DNA of 64,000 nucleotides from Vulcanococcus sp. Clear-D1 (GTDB lineage Bacteria; Cyanobacteriota; Cyanobacteriia; PCC-6307; Cyanobiaceae): NCBI RefSeq assembly GCF_014654725.1, contig NZ_JACVZV010000006.1, positions 31,628 to 95,627 on the forward strand. The letters run 5' to 3'. The notes below the pieces were generated by a model. The model was not told the origin of the DNA. It searched no databases and saw only the letters and a list, made by a program, of their open reading frames with translations. A program made the position numbers and the translations under genes. Each line of letters opens with the position of its first letter. Within the stretch, counting starts at the first letter, position 1. This document shows, piece by piece, positions 9,916 to 21,108 of this stretch.

Positions 9916-9969
9916 CCAGCGCCGGAGCGGGAAGGAAGGACAGGCCGGTAACCCGCCCTGCCAAGACCC

Positions 9970-9977
9970 AATGTAAC
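9970..9977 (-). promoter_or_regulatory. candidate -10 / HLR1-like half-site upstream of psbA
   Basis: Minus-strand GTTACATT lies about 100 bases upstream of the psbA start. It matches one half of the HLR1 consensus bound by RpaB at cyanobacterial photosystem genes and could alternatively supply a TACATT -10 box. No good second half or -35 is visible, so this is tentative. Confidence 0.3.
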
Positions 9978-10030
9978 GGATGTTTGCGCCGTGTGACGCG
10001 CTCTTAAGGCAATCGGCGAGCTGAGCCCTT

Positions 10031-10047
10031 CTGATCACACTGATCAG
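10031..10047. repeat. perfect dyad between psbA and the lipoprotein gene
   Basis: CTGATCA and TGATCAG are separated by CAC. The dyad sits in the divergent spacer, about 70 bases before the lipoprotein ATG. It has the shape of an operator; no T-run supports a terminator. Confidence 0.5.
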
Positions 10048-10115
10048 CTCCACTGATGCGCCGCCTGGTCAATCCCCGAGATCGCTGCTAGGAGTTGCCT
10101 TTCTCCGCCCTGGCC

Positions 10116-10418
10116 ATGCGCCTCTCCGCCATTTCTCTGGCTGCCGCGCTGCTCTTGGTGGGTTGCCAGAGCAATCCCTCCGCCGAGAACGAGCGCCTCA
10201 ACCGCATCGAACTGAGGCTGCAGCAGCTGGAGCAGCGTCAGGCCAGTCCAGGGGCGGGGAGCACAGCGGACCCTTCGGGCAAAGCGCCCGCCGGGCCGGT
10301 GAAGTCGCTCACGTTCCGCATGGGCACCAGCGACGACAGGCTTCGGATTTACTGGGCCGACGGCACCAGCAGCGATCTGCCCTGCACCAAGGAACAGAGC
10401 ACCTGGGCCTGCGGCTGA
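10116..10418 (+). CDS. small exported lipoprotein, unknown function
   Basis: A 100-residue protein with a lipoprotein signal peptide: a basic start MRLSAI, a hydrophobic core and the lipobox LLVGC, so the mature protein should begin at Cys about 18. A short coiled-coil helix follows (ENERLNRIELRLQQLEQRQ), then a Gly/Pro/Ser linker and a C-terminal domain with two Cys (LPCTKEQSTWAC) that may form a disulfide. ATG 10116 is preferred over TTG 10095 because it starts the signal peptide cleanly. I do not recognise the family. Confidence 0.7.
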   Translation: MRLSAISLAAALLLVGCQSNPSAENERLNRIELRLQQLEQRQASPGAGSTADPSGKAPAGPVKSLTFRMGTSDDRLRIYWADGTSSDLPCTKEQSTWACG

Positions 10419-10439
10419 GCTCCCACCACCTCGAACCCC

Positions 10440-10853
10440 ATGCCACGCCTCACCCCGATCGCCGGCGCTTTCGCCGCTGCCGCTGCCACTGCCCTGGCGC
10501 TCACCCCTGGCGCCGGCTTCGCCCAGGGCGTGAATCAAACCCTTGAGCGGATCGACCAGCTGCAGCAGCTGGCACCAGCGCGGCAACGCGCCTTGAACCT
10601 GGCCCGCAACACCGTGGTGCAACTCAATGGCGGCCTGAGCCAGTACATGCCGGACGCCTGCATGTTTTCTTCGGGGGGCAGCGGCGGCAGCTGCCTGGTG
10701 AGCAGCACTGATCAGGGCTTCCTGTTCCGCTTCAACGGAGGTGCGCCTGGCTGGCAGCAACTGGGCAAGACACCCACCATCTCCAGCGAGATCCTGATCA
10801 GCCCCGATGGGCGCACCGTTGCTCAGCTGATTTACAACGGCCCACTCCGCTGA
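10440..10853 (+). CDS. exported hypothetical protein
   Basis: A 137-residue protein with a signal peptide (hydrophobic stretch AFAAAAATALALTPGAGFA, predicted cleavage after about residue 28). The mature part has a helix rich in Gln/Leu (TLERIDQLQQLAPARQRALN), then a domain containing two Cys separated by a Gly/Ser loop (DACMFSSGGSGGSCLVS). It follows the lipoprotein gene by 21 bases, so both may be transcribed together. Its 3' end overlaps the convergent aspartoacylase gene by 22 bases. Function unknown. Confidence 0.7.
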   Translation: MPRLTPIAGAFAAAAATALALTPGAGFAQGVNQTLERIDQLQQLAPARQRALNLARNTVVQLNGGLSQYMPDACMFSSGGSGGSCLVSSTDQGFLFRFNGGAPGWQQLGKTPTISSEILISPDGRTVAQLIYNGPLR

Positions 10854-11773
10854 ACCAACGCGCCCAGGGCCTCGGCCCAGCTGAGTTCACAGCTCCACAG
10901 CTCCCGGCGGCAGAGGCTCAGGGCGATGCCCTTTTCGCCGTAGGCGGCCTCGTTGATGAACACCGGCCAGCGGGCGCCAGCCTCCAGAGCTGAGCCCCGC
11001 TCCAACGGCAGGGCGGCACCATCAGCGCTCCAAAACAGGGGATCACCCGGTTGCAGCGGCTGCCAATCACGGTGCTGCCGCAGGGGATGCAGGGCTGCGG
11101 CCGGAACCCCCTGCGGGCTACGGGGGAGATCGAGGCTGCTGTGGTGCAGGTGCACCTGCAGGCCATGCGGAAGCCGGAGCCGGCCCGCTGCAGCCGCGGC
11201 CAGGGTGTCGAGAGCGGCTTCCAGGGCCAGCTGGGTCTGGCGGCAGATCACCGCCGACACCAAACCCTGGGGCACGGGCCCCACTTCGATCACCAACCCC
11301 GCCGGCCAACGCTCCACCAGAAATCCGGTCTGCGCCGAATCGGCCTCATGCAGGTACACCGGCAGCCCCAACCGGGCCTGAATGCCGGCCGCCAGGGCCA
11401 GATCCGCTGGCCGCCGGCCGTACACCACCAACGAATTACCCATGGCACTGGTGGTGCTGTGCAGATCAAGCACCACGGCGCAGGGCTGGGCACCATCGGG
11501 GCCATGGGCCGCGAGCAGGTCGCGGGCGCGCTGCACCTCGCTCTCCGTGCGGCTGGTGTCAGCCAGGAGTTCGGGAGTGAAGCAGCGATTGAGATCGCGA
11601 TCGAGGTAGCGGCGGTTGGCAGCAAACGCCTCGGGATTGCCGATTTCGAGATGCAGCTCAAGCCCTCCGCTGCGCAGCAGTTCCGGCCGCGCCCTCCATT
11701 GCTCGAGCAGCCAGGGGGCATTGCGCTCGTTGCCGTGGGTGGCTGCCACCACCAGAACTCGGCCCTGGCCCAT
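10832..11773 (-). CDS. aspartoacylase / succinylglutamate desuccinylase family
   Basis: Zinc carboxypeptidase-fold amidohydrolase. The 313-residue product contains VVAATHGNERNAP (zinc His and Glu), DRDLNRCF, the second zinc His in VVLDLHSTTSAMGNS and the catalytic Glu in VIEVGPVPQG, all hallmarks of aspartoacylase. The likely reaction is deacylation of an N-acyl amino acid such as N-acetylaspartate. The frame runs upstream to 11947, but ATG 11773 gives the family N-terminus (MGQGRVLVVAATHGNE). The gene is divergent from the GST gene, whose start is 47 bases away. Confidence 0.88.
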   Translation of the reverse strand: MGQGRVLVVAATHGNERNAPWLLEQWRARPELLRSGGLELHLEIGNPEAFAANRRYLDRDLNRCFTPELLADTSRTESEVQRARDLLAAHGPDGAQPCAVVLDLHSTTSAMGNSLVVYGRRPADLALAAGIQARLGLPVYLHEADSAQTGFLVERWPAGLVIEVGPVPQGLVSAVICRQTQLALEAALDTLAAAAAGRLRLPHGLQVHLHHSSLDLPRSPQGVPAAALHPLRQHRDWQPLQPGDPLFWSADGAALPLERGSALEAGARWPVFINEAAYGEKGIALSLCRRELWSCELSWAEALGALVQRSGPL

Positions 11774-11820
11774 GCCTGTTCTCCGGCGGGTTGCTGCGCC
11801 AGCCTGGCAGTGATCCAGCG

Positions 11821-12795
11821 ATGCCGGCGATGGCCATTCCTCCAGCCGTGGTGAGCGCCGCCCGGGCCGGTTGGCACTGGCAATGGCTGCAGCTGATGCA
11901 GGGCCTCGGCCCTGCCGATCGCGATGGCAACTACCGCAGACCGGCATCTGCCTTCAGCGCGCTGCCGCCTCTGCCCGCCAATGCCGCAGACGCTGAATCC
12001 CACGTGTTGATCGTGGGGCGCAGCTGCCCCTGGGCCCACCGCGCCTGGCTGGTGTGGGCGCTGCGGCAACTGCAGCAGTCGATCAGGTTGCTGATCGTGG
12101 AACCCGATCCGCAAGCCGGCCGCTGGCGCTTCCGCACACCGTTTCTGGGCTGCAACACCCTGCAGGAGCTTTACCGGCGCTCAGGCGCCGACGCCAACCA
12201 GCGGGCCACGGTGCCGGTGTTGGTGGAGGCTGCCAGCGGCCGCGTGGTGCTGGGGGAGAGCGCACGGTTGATCGAACTGCTCAACCAGTGGCCGATGGCA
12301 GACCCCGCGCACGATCTCGTTCCGAAAGCGTTGATCCCTGAAATCATGCGCTGGCGGGAGCTGTTGCAGGGGGCCGTCAACGACGGGGTGTATCGCTGCG
12401 GTTTTGCCCGCAACCAGGCGGCCTACGACCGAGCCGAGAGCGAACTGTTCGCCGCCCTCGACCAGGCCGAAACCGCCCTGGCAAGCACTGGCGCGGGGCC
12501 CTGGCTCTGCGGCGAGCAGATCACCCTGGCGGATGTGCAGCTGTTCCCCACCCTGATTCGCCTGGAGCTGGTGTACGCGCCGCTGTTCGGGGTGTCGCGG
12601 CGGCCCCTGTGGCAACTGCCCGCCCTGTGGCAGTGGCGCCAACGCTTCTATGGCCTACCCGGCGTGGCGGACACCTGCTGCGATCAGGCCTGGCGCGAGG
12701 ACTACTTCGGGGCCCTCTTTCCCTTGCATCCATCGGGGATCGTGCCCGCCGGACCCGCCCTGGCCACACTGGTGCAAGCGCCGCCGCCGCCATGA
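11821..12795 (+). CDS. glutathione S-transferase family, probable glutathionyl-hydroquinone reductase
   Basis: The 324-residue product has the xi-class signature RSCPWAHRAW, with a catalytic Cys in place of Ser/Tyr. It has an N-terminal thioredoxin fold and a C-terminal helical domain (WLCGEQITLADVQLFPTLIR). Xi-class enzymes reduce glutathionyl-quinones using glutathione. I chose ATG 11821; ATG 11830 is also possible. The stop overlaps the next start as ATGA, making an operon with the DUF2301 gene and the ABC-F gene. Confidence 0.85.
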   Translation: MPAMAIPPAVVSAARAGWHWQWLQLMQGLGPADRDGNYRRPASAFSALPPLPANAADAESHVLIVGRSCPWAHRAWLVWALRQLQQSIRLLIVEPDPQAGRWRFRTPFLGCNTLQELYRRSGADANQRATVPVLVEAASGRVVLGESARLIELLNQWPMADPAHDLVPKALIPEIMRWRELLQGAVNDGVYRCGFARNQAAYDRAESELFAALDQAETALASTGAGPWLCGEQITLADVQLFPTLIRLELVYAPLFGVSRRPLWQLPALWQWRQRFYGLPGVADTCCDQAWREDYFGALFPLHPSGIVPAGPALATLVQAPPPP

Positions 12796-13414
12796 CCAGC
12801 TTCGAAGGGGTCTACGGGCCGTACACCATCACGGCGGAGGATGAACGGGAGGTGTTCGGCTACAGGCTGGCCCTCTGCATCGCGGCGATCGCCCAGGCAG
12901 GGCTGCTGCTGCAATGGCGCCAATGGGGCGGTGCCTGGCTGTGGCCCTGGCTACTGCCGCTGCTGCTGGGGGTTGGGCTGGCCCTGCGCTGGATTCACAT
13001 CTACCTGAGGCCCCTCCATCACGCCCTGCAGCTGCTCTGGTTACTGGGGAGCGTGGGCTTTATGGCCCTGGCCATCAGCGCTGGCCCGGCCCGCATGGCG
13101 GATGCGGTGGCTGGCCACCCGGCGTGGCTCTGGGCGATCGGCCCCTTCTTTGCCGCCCTGGCCGGCATCGGCTTCAAGGAGTTCTTCTGTTTCCGCCGCC
13201 CTGAGGCGATCGGCGTCACGCTGCTGTTGCCGGTGGCCCTGCTTGGCGCCCTGAGCGGCCTGCTGCCGGCGGCGGCCAGCGGCACCTTGATGGGGGTGGA
13301 GGCCGCGCTGCTGCTGGTGCTCACCCTGCGCAAGTTCCCAATGCCCGCGGCCGCTGATGTGGGCGATAAGAGCGTGTTTGCTTATCTGGAAGCTCAGCGG
13401 CGGCAGCCTGGTTC

Positions 13415-13418
<4 letters not shown>
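12792..13418 (+). CDS. DUF2301 integral membrane protein
   Basis: A 208-residue protein with about six hydrophobic segments after a short soluble start (YGPYTITAEDEREVFGYRLA). That start and the HIYLRPLHHALQLLWLLGS region match the cyanobacteria/plastid DUF2301 family, whose function is unknown. ATG 12792 overlaps the GST stop by four bases; the frame is open further upstream but that part is shadow sequence. The GTGA overlap with the following ABC-F gene points to translational coupling of all three. Confidence 0.83.
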
Positions 13419-15362
<1,944 letters not shown>

Positions 15363-15382
<20 letters not shown>

Positions 15383-15860
15383 CAGCGCTGCTGCGGCGCC
15401 GGCGCAACTGGTGGGGGAGCTCAGCGGCTGCGGGCCGGCAGGAGGCCGGCCGGGCGGTCAACTCGCAGCGGGGAGCGGGGGTGGGGTCCGAGCCCAGCCA
15501 GGGCTGCCGGCACAGCCGACCTGTCCGCAGCTCCTCCTCTTTCAGGGCGGTGGGCTTGTAGTCGTCCACCCCGCGTTGCAGCGCCATCTCATCGCCCATC
15601 CGGCGCAGGTAGAGATCCAGTGACCACTGCACCTGGTTGTGCTCAAACGCCTCACAGGCCGCCTGGAGGGAGCTGAAGCGCTGGCTCACCAGGCCGCTCG
15701 GGGCGCATTGCTTCCACACGAGCACCTCGTCGAAGCTGAGGCCGCTTCGCCACTGGCGCTGCTCGGAGAGATAGCAGTGATGCTCCGGACCGTTGATCCA
15801 ATAGAGACGACCGCGGTCGTCGATGAAGTGGCGGTCGCGGCGTTGGCGAATGCGTGTCAT
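15363..15860 (-). CDS. conserved hypothetical protein
   Basis: A 165-residue soluble, basic protein without signal peptide or membrane segments. The N-terminal half is rich in aromatic residues (DRHFIDDRGRLYWINGPEHH) and looks folded; the last 50 residues are Arg/Ala/Pro-rich and probably disordered. I chose ATG 15860 because the 11 residues upstream look unrelated. The 3' end overlaps the convergent ABC-F gene by 20 bases. I do not recognise the family. Confidence 0.6.
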
Positions 15861-16025
15861 GGCCCCAGGAGCCTGGTGAACTCTCGATAGCAACGCCGGA
15901 GCAAGAACGCCGCAGACAACGGCACCAGGCCGAAATCAGAAGCCCACCACAAACCCCGTCCAGCAGGACTTGCAGCCCGTATGGTGTGCACGACGTCGAG
16001 CGGCCGAGCACTTCCGGCCTCCTCC

Positions 16026-16244
16026 ATGACCACGATCGACGAGCACATCGCCAAGGACAAGTCCGAGATCGAAGCGGCCCGCGCTGCCGGCGATCAGGGC
16101 AAGGTCCGTCACCTCGAGGAAGAGGTGAAGAGCCTTGAGGAATACAAGGCGCACCACCCTGAGGACAAGCACGATCCCACTCCTCTGGAGGTGTTCTGCG
16201 ACCTCAACCCCGACGCTCCTGAGTGCCTCGTTTACGACGACTGA
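16026..16244 (+). CDS. cp12: CP12, short form lacking the N-terminal Cys pair
   Basis: Small intrinsically disordered Calvin cycle regulator that binds GAPDH and phosphoribulokinase in the dark. The 72-residue product ends PTPLEVFCDLNPDAPECLVYDD-like: two Cys nine residues apart, followed by YDD, the GAPDH-binding end of CP12. The N-terminal half is an acidic/basic helix (IEAARAAGDQGKVRHLEEEV) without the Cys pair and AWD_VEEL motif that binds phosphoribulokinase in the classical protein. Short CP12 of this kind occurs in marine picocyanobacteria. ATG 16026 is preferred over an in-frame upstream start. Confidence 0.85.
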   Translation: MTTIDEHIAKDKSEIEAARAAGDQGKVRHLEEEVKSLEEYKAHHPEDKHDPTPLEVFCDLNPDAPECLVYDD

Positions 16245-16278
16245 GTCGTCCTTGAGCCGAGCCTGCCTGGAACGAGCC

Positions 16279-17268
16279 TCAGATCCCGAGCTCCTTCCAG
16301 GTAGCCGCCAGCAGTTTGTCGAGATTGTGTGACGTGGCGGCGGAGATCGCCAGAACAGGCTGGCCGCAGTGGTCGCTGGCCTGCTGAATCCTCTCCTCCA
16401 GTTCGTCATCGAGCAGCAGCTCAGTTTTGTTGAGCGCCACCAGGCAGGGCCGTTCGTCGAGGCCGTTGCCGTAGGCCGATAGCTCCTGCTGCACCACGTG
16501 CAGATCGCGCACCACATCGTCGGAGCTGGCATCCACCAGGTGGATCAGCAGGCGGGTGCGCTGGATGTGGCGCAGGAAATCGTGGCCGAGGCCAGCCCCT
16601 TGCGCCGCCCCGGCGATCAGGCCTGGGATATCGGCGAACACCGTGCCATCACCGGTGGGACGGCGCACCACACCAAGGTTGGGCACCAGGGTGGTGAACG
16701 GGTAATCGGCGATCTTCGGCCGCGCTGCGGACAGCACAGAAATCAACGTGCTCTTGCCGGCATTGGGCAGGCCGATGATCCCCACCTCAGCCAGCAGCTT
16801 GAGCTCGAGTTGGAGGTTCCATTCCTCACCATCGCGGCCCTCGGTGCACTTCTCAGGAGCGCGGTTGCGGTTGCTCAGGTAGTGGGCATTGCCGAGGCCA
16901 CCGCGGCCGCCCACCGCCACCAGCAGCTTTTGGCCCTGTTCGGTGAGGTCCCCCAGCAGGATGCCCGTGCGTAGATCGCGCACCTCCGTGCCGCAGGGCA
17001 CCTTGATCGTGAGCCCGTCACCGCTGGCACCGGTGCTCTTGTTCGGGCCGCCGCGGCGACCATCCACCGCCTCGAACAGGCGCTTGTATTTGAAGTCAAG
17101 CAGGGTCTGGAGGTTGGAATCAGCCTCCAGCCACACGTCACCGCCGCGGCCGCCGTCCCCACCGGAGGGACCGCCAGCTGGCACGTATTTCTCCCGGCGG
17201 AACGCCACGATGCCGTCGCCGCCGCGGCCGGCCCGCACCGCAATGCGGGCCTGATCAATGAACTGCAT
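16279..17268 (-). CDS. obgE: GTPase ObgE/CgtA
   Basis: Ribosome-assembly GTPase. The 329 residues begin with the glycine-rich Obg fold ([20 protein letters not shown], many Gly-Gly pairs up to about 155) and continue with the G domain: [18 protein letters not shown] and NKTE. There is no C-terminal OCT domain, as usual in cyanobacteria. ATG 17268 directly abuts a divergently transcribed ABC ATPase gene. Confidence 0.96.
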   Translation of the reverse strand: MQFIDQARIAVRAGRGGDGIVAFRREKYVPAGGPSGGDGGRGGDVWLEADSNLQTLLDFKYKRLFEAVDGRRGGPNKSTGASGDGLTIKVPCGTEVRDLRTGILLGDLTEQGQKLLVAVGGRGGLGNAHYLSNRNRAPEKCTEGRDGEEWNLQLELKLLAEVGIIGLPNAGKSTLISVLSAARPKIADYPFTTLVPNLGVVRRPTGDGTVFADIPGLIAGAAQGAGLGHDFLRHIQRTRLLIHLVDASSDDVVRDLHVVQQELSAYGNGLDERPCLVALNKTELLLDDELEERIQQASDHCGQPVLAISAATSHNLDKLLAATWKELGI

Positions 17269-17307
17269 TTGACCAACCCTAGGATCGGGCCGCCGCGTGG
17301 CCTGGTC

Positions 17308-18552
17308 TTGGCAGAGGTTCGCTTCCAGCAGGTCAGCAAGACCTATCCACCGCGGCGGGGTAGTGCGCCGGTGGAGGTGCTCCGCCAGGTGGATCTGCAG
17401 ATCGCCGACGGTGAATTTCTAGTGCTCGTAGGCCCCTCCGGCTGCGGCAAGAGCACGCTGCTGCGGCTGTTGGCGGGCCTGGAGGCCCCCACCGGCGGCG
17501 AAATTTTTGTGGGAGATCGCTGCGTCACCGGGCTCCGGCCAGCCCAGCGGGATGTGGCGATGGTGTTCCAGAGCTACGCGCTATATCCCCACCTCAACGT
17601 GGCCGACAACATCGGCTTCGGGCTGCGCCGCCAGGGCCGGCGCAGCGCCGCCCAGCAACTGCAAGACAGCCTGCACCGCGCCAGCCGCGGCCTGCCCAAG
17701 CCGCTCCGCATCCCGTCCAGTCGGGAAAGGCGAATCGAAGCTCGGATCCAGGAGGTGGCGGCCACACTCGAACTCGACCACCTGCTCGATCGCCTGCCCA
17801 AGGAGCTCTCCGGTGGCCAGAAGCAGCGGGTGGCCCTGGGCCGCGCCATCGCCCGCCAGCCGGCGGTGTTCCTGATGGATGAGCCCCTCAGCAACCTCGA
17901 CGCCAAGCTGCGCACGGGCACCCGCGCCCAGATCGTGGAGCTGCAGCGGCGCCTGGGTACCACCACCGTCTACGTGACTCACGACCAGGTGGAGGCGATG
18001 ACCATGGGTCACCGCATCGCCGTGCTCAACCGCGGCCACCTGCAGCAGCTGGGCACCCCCACGGAGCTCTACCAGTGGCCCAGCAACCTGTTCGTGGCGC
18101 AGTTCATCGGCAGCCCCCCGATGAATCTGCTGCCGGTGCGCAGCGCAGGCCAGGGTCAACTGCAACTGGGCAGCCGCCGCTTCATGCCCGAAGGCCCCAT
18201 CGCCGAAGCGCTGCTGCAGTGGCAAGCCCGTGGCGGTAGCGAGGAGCTGAACGGCGGCCTGCGGGCCGAGCACCTCCAGCTGGCCCCCGCCACCAACCGC
18301 AACCTGCCGGCGGAGGTGTGCCACGTGGAGGGCCTGGGCAATGAACAGCTGCTCACCGCCCGCCTGCTCGAGGGCGATCACCTCGTGCAACTGCGGGCTG
18401 AACCCGATCAAGCACTGGTGCCGGGCCAGAGCGTGCACCTGGAAGTGGACCCCCTGGGATGGCGTTTGTTTGATCAGGCGGGGGAGGCGATCCCCCGGCC
18501 TGAACCGGCCACCCCGCCCGGCCGCGAACCCGTCCTGCCGGCGCTGAGCTAA
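17308..18552 (+). CDS. MalK/UgpC-type sugar ABC transporter ATPase
   Basis: ATP-binding subunit for a carbohydrate or osmolyte importer, acting at the plasma membrane. It has Walker [11 protein letters not shown]-loop FQSYALYPH, signature LSGGQKQR, Walker [12 protein letters not shown], switch His in [10 protein letters not shown], and a C-terminal OB-fold regulatory domain starting near [11 protein letters not shown]. About 30 extra residues (basic and Ser-rich) sit between the Q-loop region and the signature motif. No permease or binding-protein genes are adjacent. I prefer TTG 17308 ([13 protein letters not shown]); TTG 17269 is the longest option. A glucosylglycerol or trehalose-type transporter (GgtA-like) is possible. 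Confidence 0.85.
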   Translation: MAEVRFQQVSKTYPPRRGSAPVEVLRQVDLQIADGEFLVLVGPSGCGKSTLLRLLAGLEAPTGGEIFVGDRCVTGLRPAQRDVAMVFQSYALYPHLNVADNIGFGLRRQGRRSAAQQLQDSLHRASRGLPKPLRIPSSRERRIEARIQEVAATLELDHLLDRLPKELSGGQKQRVALGRAIARQPAVFLMDEPLSNLDAKLRTGTRAQIVELQRRLGTTTVYVTHDQVEAMTMGHRIAVLNRGHLQQLGTPTELYQWPSNLFVAQFIGSPPMNLLPVRSAGQGQLQLGSRRFMPEGPIAEALLQWQARGGSEELNGGLRAEHLQLAPATNRNLPAEVCHVEGLGNEQLLTARLLEGDHLVQLRAEPDQALVPGQSVHLEVDPLGWRLFDQAGEAIPRPEPATPPGREPVLPALS

Positions 18553-18573
18553 CTCACGCGGCAGGCCGAGCCT

Positions 18574-21108
18574 CTATTTCGGCCAGATCACACTGCAGCC
18601 CTGGCCGCCGTCGCCCTGTTCGGCGTCGCTGACGCGCTCCACATAAGGCACAGTGGCCAGCCACTCACGCAGACCGCGCTTGAGTTTGCCGGTGCCGATG
18701 CCGTGGATCACCCAGAGCGGACCGCTGGCGGTGCGCAGGCGCTCTTCCACCGCAGCCTCGGCTTCATGCACGCGCATGCCGCGCACATCCACGGTGTTGC
18801 GCTCGGTGCGCACATCGGGGCTGCGGCTGCCGATGGGGGTGCGGCTGCGCACCTTCACGGTGGCCTCAGGCGGCGCCGGCTTCTCGCCGTTGAGCCCCTC
18901 GATGGCCGAGAGCTCCAGGTTGAGCCGCATCACACCGCAGCGCACCGTGAGCTCACGGCCATCGGCGGAGAGAGCCAACACTTCACCGGCTTTACCCAGC
19001 GACAGCACCCGCACCCGATCGCCCACGCCAGGTCGCCAACCCTTGTGATCGCGGCGCTCCGGCTGGGGCCGGTGCTGCTGCTCGAGCTTCTTGAGCCGTT
19101 GGCCGGCACGGCGCGCCGTTTCGCCGAGGCTGCTGGTGTCCACATCGCGGCCCTGGCGCAGGCGGCGGATGATGCGGCGCACCTCCTTCTGGCCGTCGCG
19201 GATCGAGCGCTCGAGCTCCTGGCGGCGTTGCTCCTGCAGTTCGGCGCTCTGCTCCTTCTGTTGCTGCCAGCGCTGGAGCAGCTCCTCGTGGAGCAATTCG
19301 GTGCGCGCCAACAGGGCCGCCGCCTCTTCGGCCGCGTCTTGTTGCCGCTGCCGCTGATGTTCCAAACCAGCGATCACCTGATTCACTTCCCCTTCGCCGC
19401 GCGGAGCCAGCAGCGCCTGAGCATCCGCCAGCACAGCCGGATCGAGCCCCAGCCGAGTGGCGATGGCCAGGGCGTTGCTGCGGCCGGGGATACCCCACTG
19501 CAAGTGATAGGTCGGCGAGAGGGTTTCCACGTCAAACGCCACAGAGGCGTTCTCAAAGCGGGGGTCGTCGTATTTGAGGGCCTTGAGCTCCCCGAAGTGG
19601 GTGGTGGCAATCGTGAGCCGCGCCCGCTCCGCCAGCTGCTTGAGCAGGGCGATCGCCAGGGCCGTGCCCTCCGTGGGATCGGTGCCGGCGCCCACCTCAT
19701 CGAGCAGCACCAACGAGGCACCGGCTGCGCTGGCCAGATCCGCACCGGCCGGCGGCAGCGCCTCAAGGATGCGGGCGATCCGGCGCACATGGCCGCTGAA
19801 GGTGGAGAGGTTCTGCTGCAACGACTGCTCATCGCCGATGTCAGCCAGCACCTGGGCGCACCAGGGAAGCCGCGGGCTGCCACTGCAGGGCAGGAACAAG
19901 CCGGCCCGAGCCATCAAGGCCGCCAAACCCACGCTCTTGAGGGTCACGGTTTTGCCGCCAGTGTTGGGGCCGGTGATCGCCACCACCCGCAGCCCCTCGT
20001 GCACCCGCAAGCTCACCGGCACCACCGAACGTGAGCCTTCGCGGCGCTCCTGCCAGAGCAGCAGCGGATGGCGCAGACCCTCGAGCTGCAGCGGCGCCAG
20101 CGGATCAGGGTCGAGTTCGGGGCGCACGGCCCCGAGCCAGGCGCCGTAACGGGCCCGCGCCAGCCCGCAATCGAGCAGCAGCAACACGCGCTGCAGATGA
20201 TCCAGGGCCGGTTGCTCCTGCCCCACCAGGCCGCTGAGCTCCAGCAACACGGCTCGCTCGGCTTCCCGTTCCTCGCCCTCCAGCTGGCGTAAGCGGTTGC
20301 CCAGGGGAATCACCGCCTGGGGCTCGATGAACACCGTGCTGCCGGAGGCTGAGCTGTCATGCACCAGGCCCGGCAACTGGCTGGCGGCACCAGCCTTCAC
20401 CGCCACCACTGGCCGGCCATTGCGCTCGGAGATCACGTTGTCCTGCAACAGGGCGGCGTAACGACGCAACAAGTCGTTCAGCCGATCGCGGCGCTCCTGG
20501 CGAGCGGCGCCGATCTGGCGGCGCAACTGGGCCAGGGGCGGGCTGGCCCGATCCGCCACGCGACCCCCGTCTTCGATGCAGAAGCGCAGGCGCTGCTCCA
20601 ACTCCGGCAGGGTGCGCAGCTCCTCCACCAAGGCCGTGGTGGTGGGCCGCAGCTCGGGATCATCGATCTGCCGGCGCAGCCGCCGCGCCGCCGCCAAGGT
20701 GGTGGCCACATCGAGCAGCTCATCGGCTGAGGCCACCCCGCCCTTGGCGCAAAGCTGCACGGTGCGGCTGAGCTCCGCCACCCCCTGAAAGCTGAGGCCG
20801 CCCTCCAGCACGCCATCGAGGGCCAGGAGTTCGGTGGTTTGCGCCAGAAGCTGGCGGCTGGCCTCAAGGCTGGGAGCCAGGGGCAGCTCGCGGCACACGC
20901 GGCGGCCAGCAGTGGTGCTGGCGAAGCCGGCCACATGCTCGCCAAGCCCGCCCCACTCGAGCAGCTCGAGGGCCTCACGCTGAATGCCGCTCAACGGGGC
21001 CGCGTCGACAAGGGGCTCTTCAGGAATCTCCGGTTCAAGAGAGTGCTGCGAAGGCAACACCCGTGGCCATGGCTCCACCGGATGCTCGGCACCTGGTGCA
21101 GCCGTCAC
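18574..21108 (-). CDS. mutS2: endonuclease MutS2
   Basis: MutS-family ATPase with a nuclease tail, which in other bacteria acts on recombination intermediates or collided ribosomes. The 844 residues hold the clamp/lever region, Walker A GPNTGGKT, Walker B LVLLDEVGAGTDPTEG, a long coiled coil (about 520-640) and a C-terminal Smr domain beginning VDVRGMRVHEAEAAVEERL with the motif HGIGTGKLKRGL. It starts at GTG 21108 and overlaps the upstream glyoxalase-fold gene by four bases. Confidence 0.95.
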   Translation of the reverse strand: MTAAPGAEHPVEPWPRVLPSQHSLEPEIPEEPLVDAAPLSGIQREALELLEWGGLGEHVAGFASTTAGRRVCRELPLAPSLEASRQLLAQTTELLALDGVLEGGLSFQGVAELSRTVQLCAKGGVASADELLDVATTLAAARRLRRQIDDPELRPTTTALVEELRTLPELEQRLRFCIEDGGRVADRASPPLAQLRRQIGAARQERRDRLNDLLRRYAALLQDNVISERNGRPVVAVKAGAASQLPGLVHDSSASGSTVFIEPQAVIPLGNRLRQLEGEEREAERAVLLELSGLVGQEQPALDHLQRVLLLLDCGLARARYGAWLGAVRPELDPDPLAPLQLEGLRHPLLLWQERREGSRSVVPVSLRVHEGLRVVAITGPNTGGKTVTLKSVGLAALMARAGLFLPCSGSPRLPWCAQVLADIGDEQSLQQNLSTFSGHVRRIARILEALPPAGADLASAAGASLVLLDEVGAGTDPTEGTALAIALLKQLAERARLTIATTHFGELKALKYDDPRFENASVAFDVETLSPTYHLQWGIPGRSNALAIATRLGLDPAVLADAQALLAPRGEGEVNQVIAGLEHQRQRQQDAAEEAAALLARTELLHEELLQRWQQQKEQSAELQEQRRQELERSIRDGQKEVRRIIRRLRQGRDVDTSSLGETARRAGQRLKKLEQQHRPQPERRDHKGWRPGVGDRVRVLSLGKAGEVLALSADGRELTVRCGVMRLNLELSAIEGLNGEKPAPPEATVKVRSRTPIGSRSPDVRTERNTVDVRGMRVHEAEAAVEERLRTASGPLWVIHGIGTGKLKRGLREWLATVPYVERVSDAEQGDGGQGCSVIWPK

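Noticed and set aside
8860..9951. 363-residue frame antisense to psbA
   Set aside because: Mirror of the psbA sequence; no start context and no domain.
10044..10760. 238-residue frame antisense to two small exported proteins
   Set aside because: Both plus-strand genes have signal peptides and sensible spacing; the antisense product is low-complexity.
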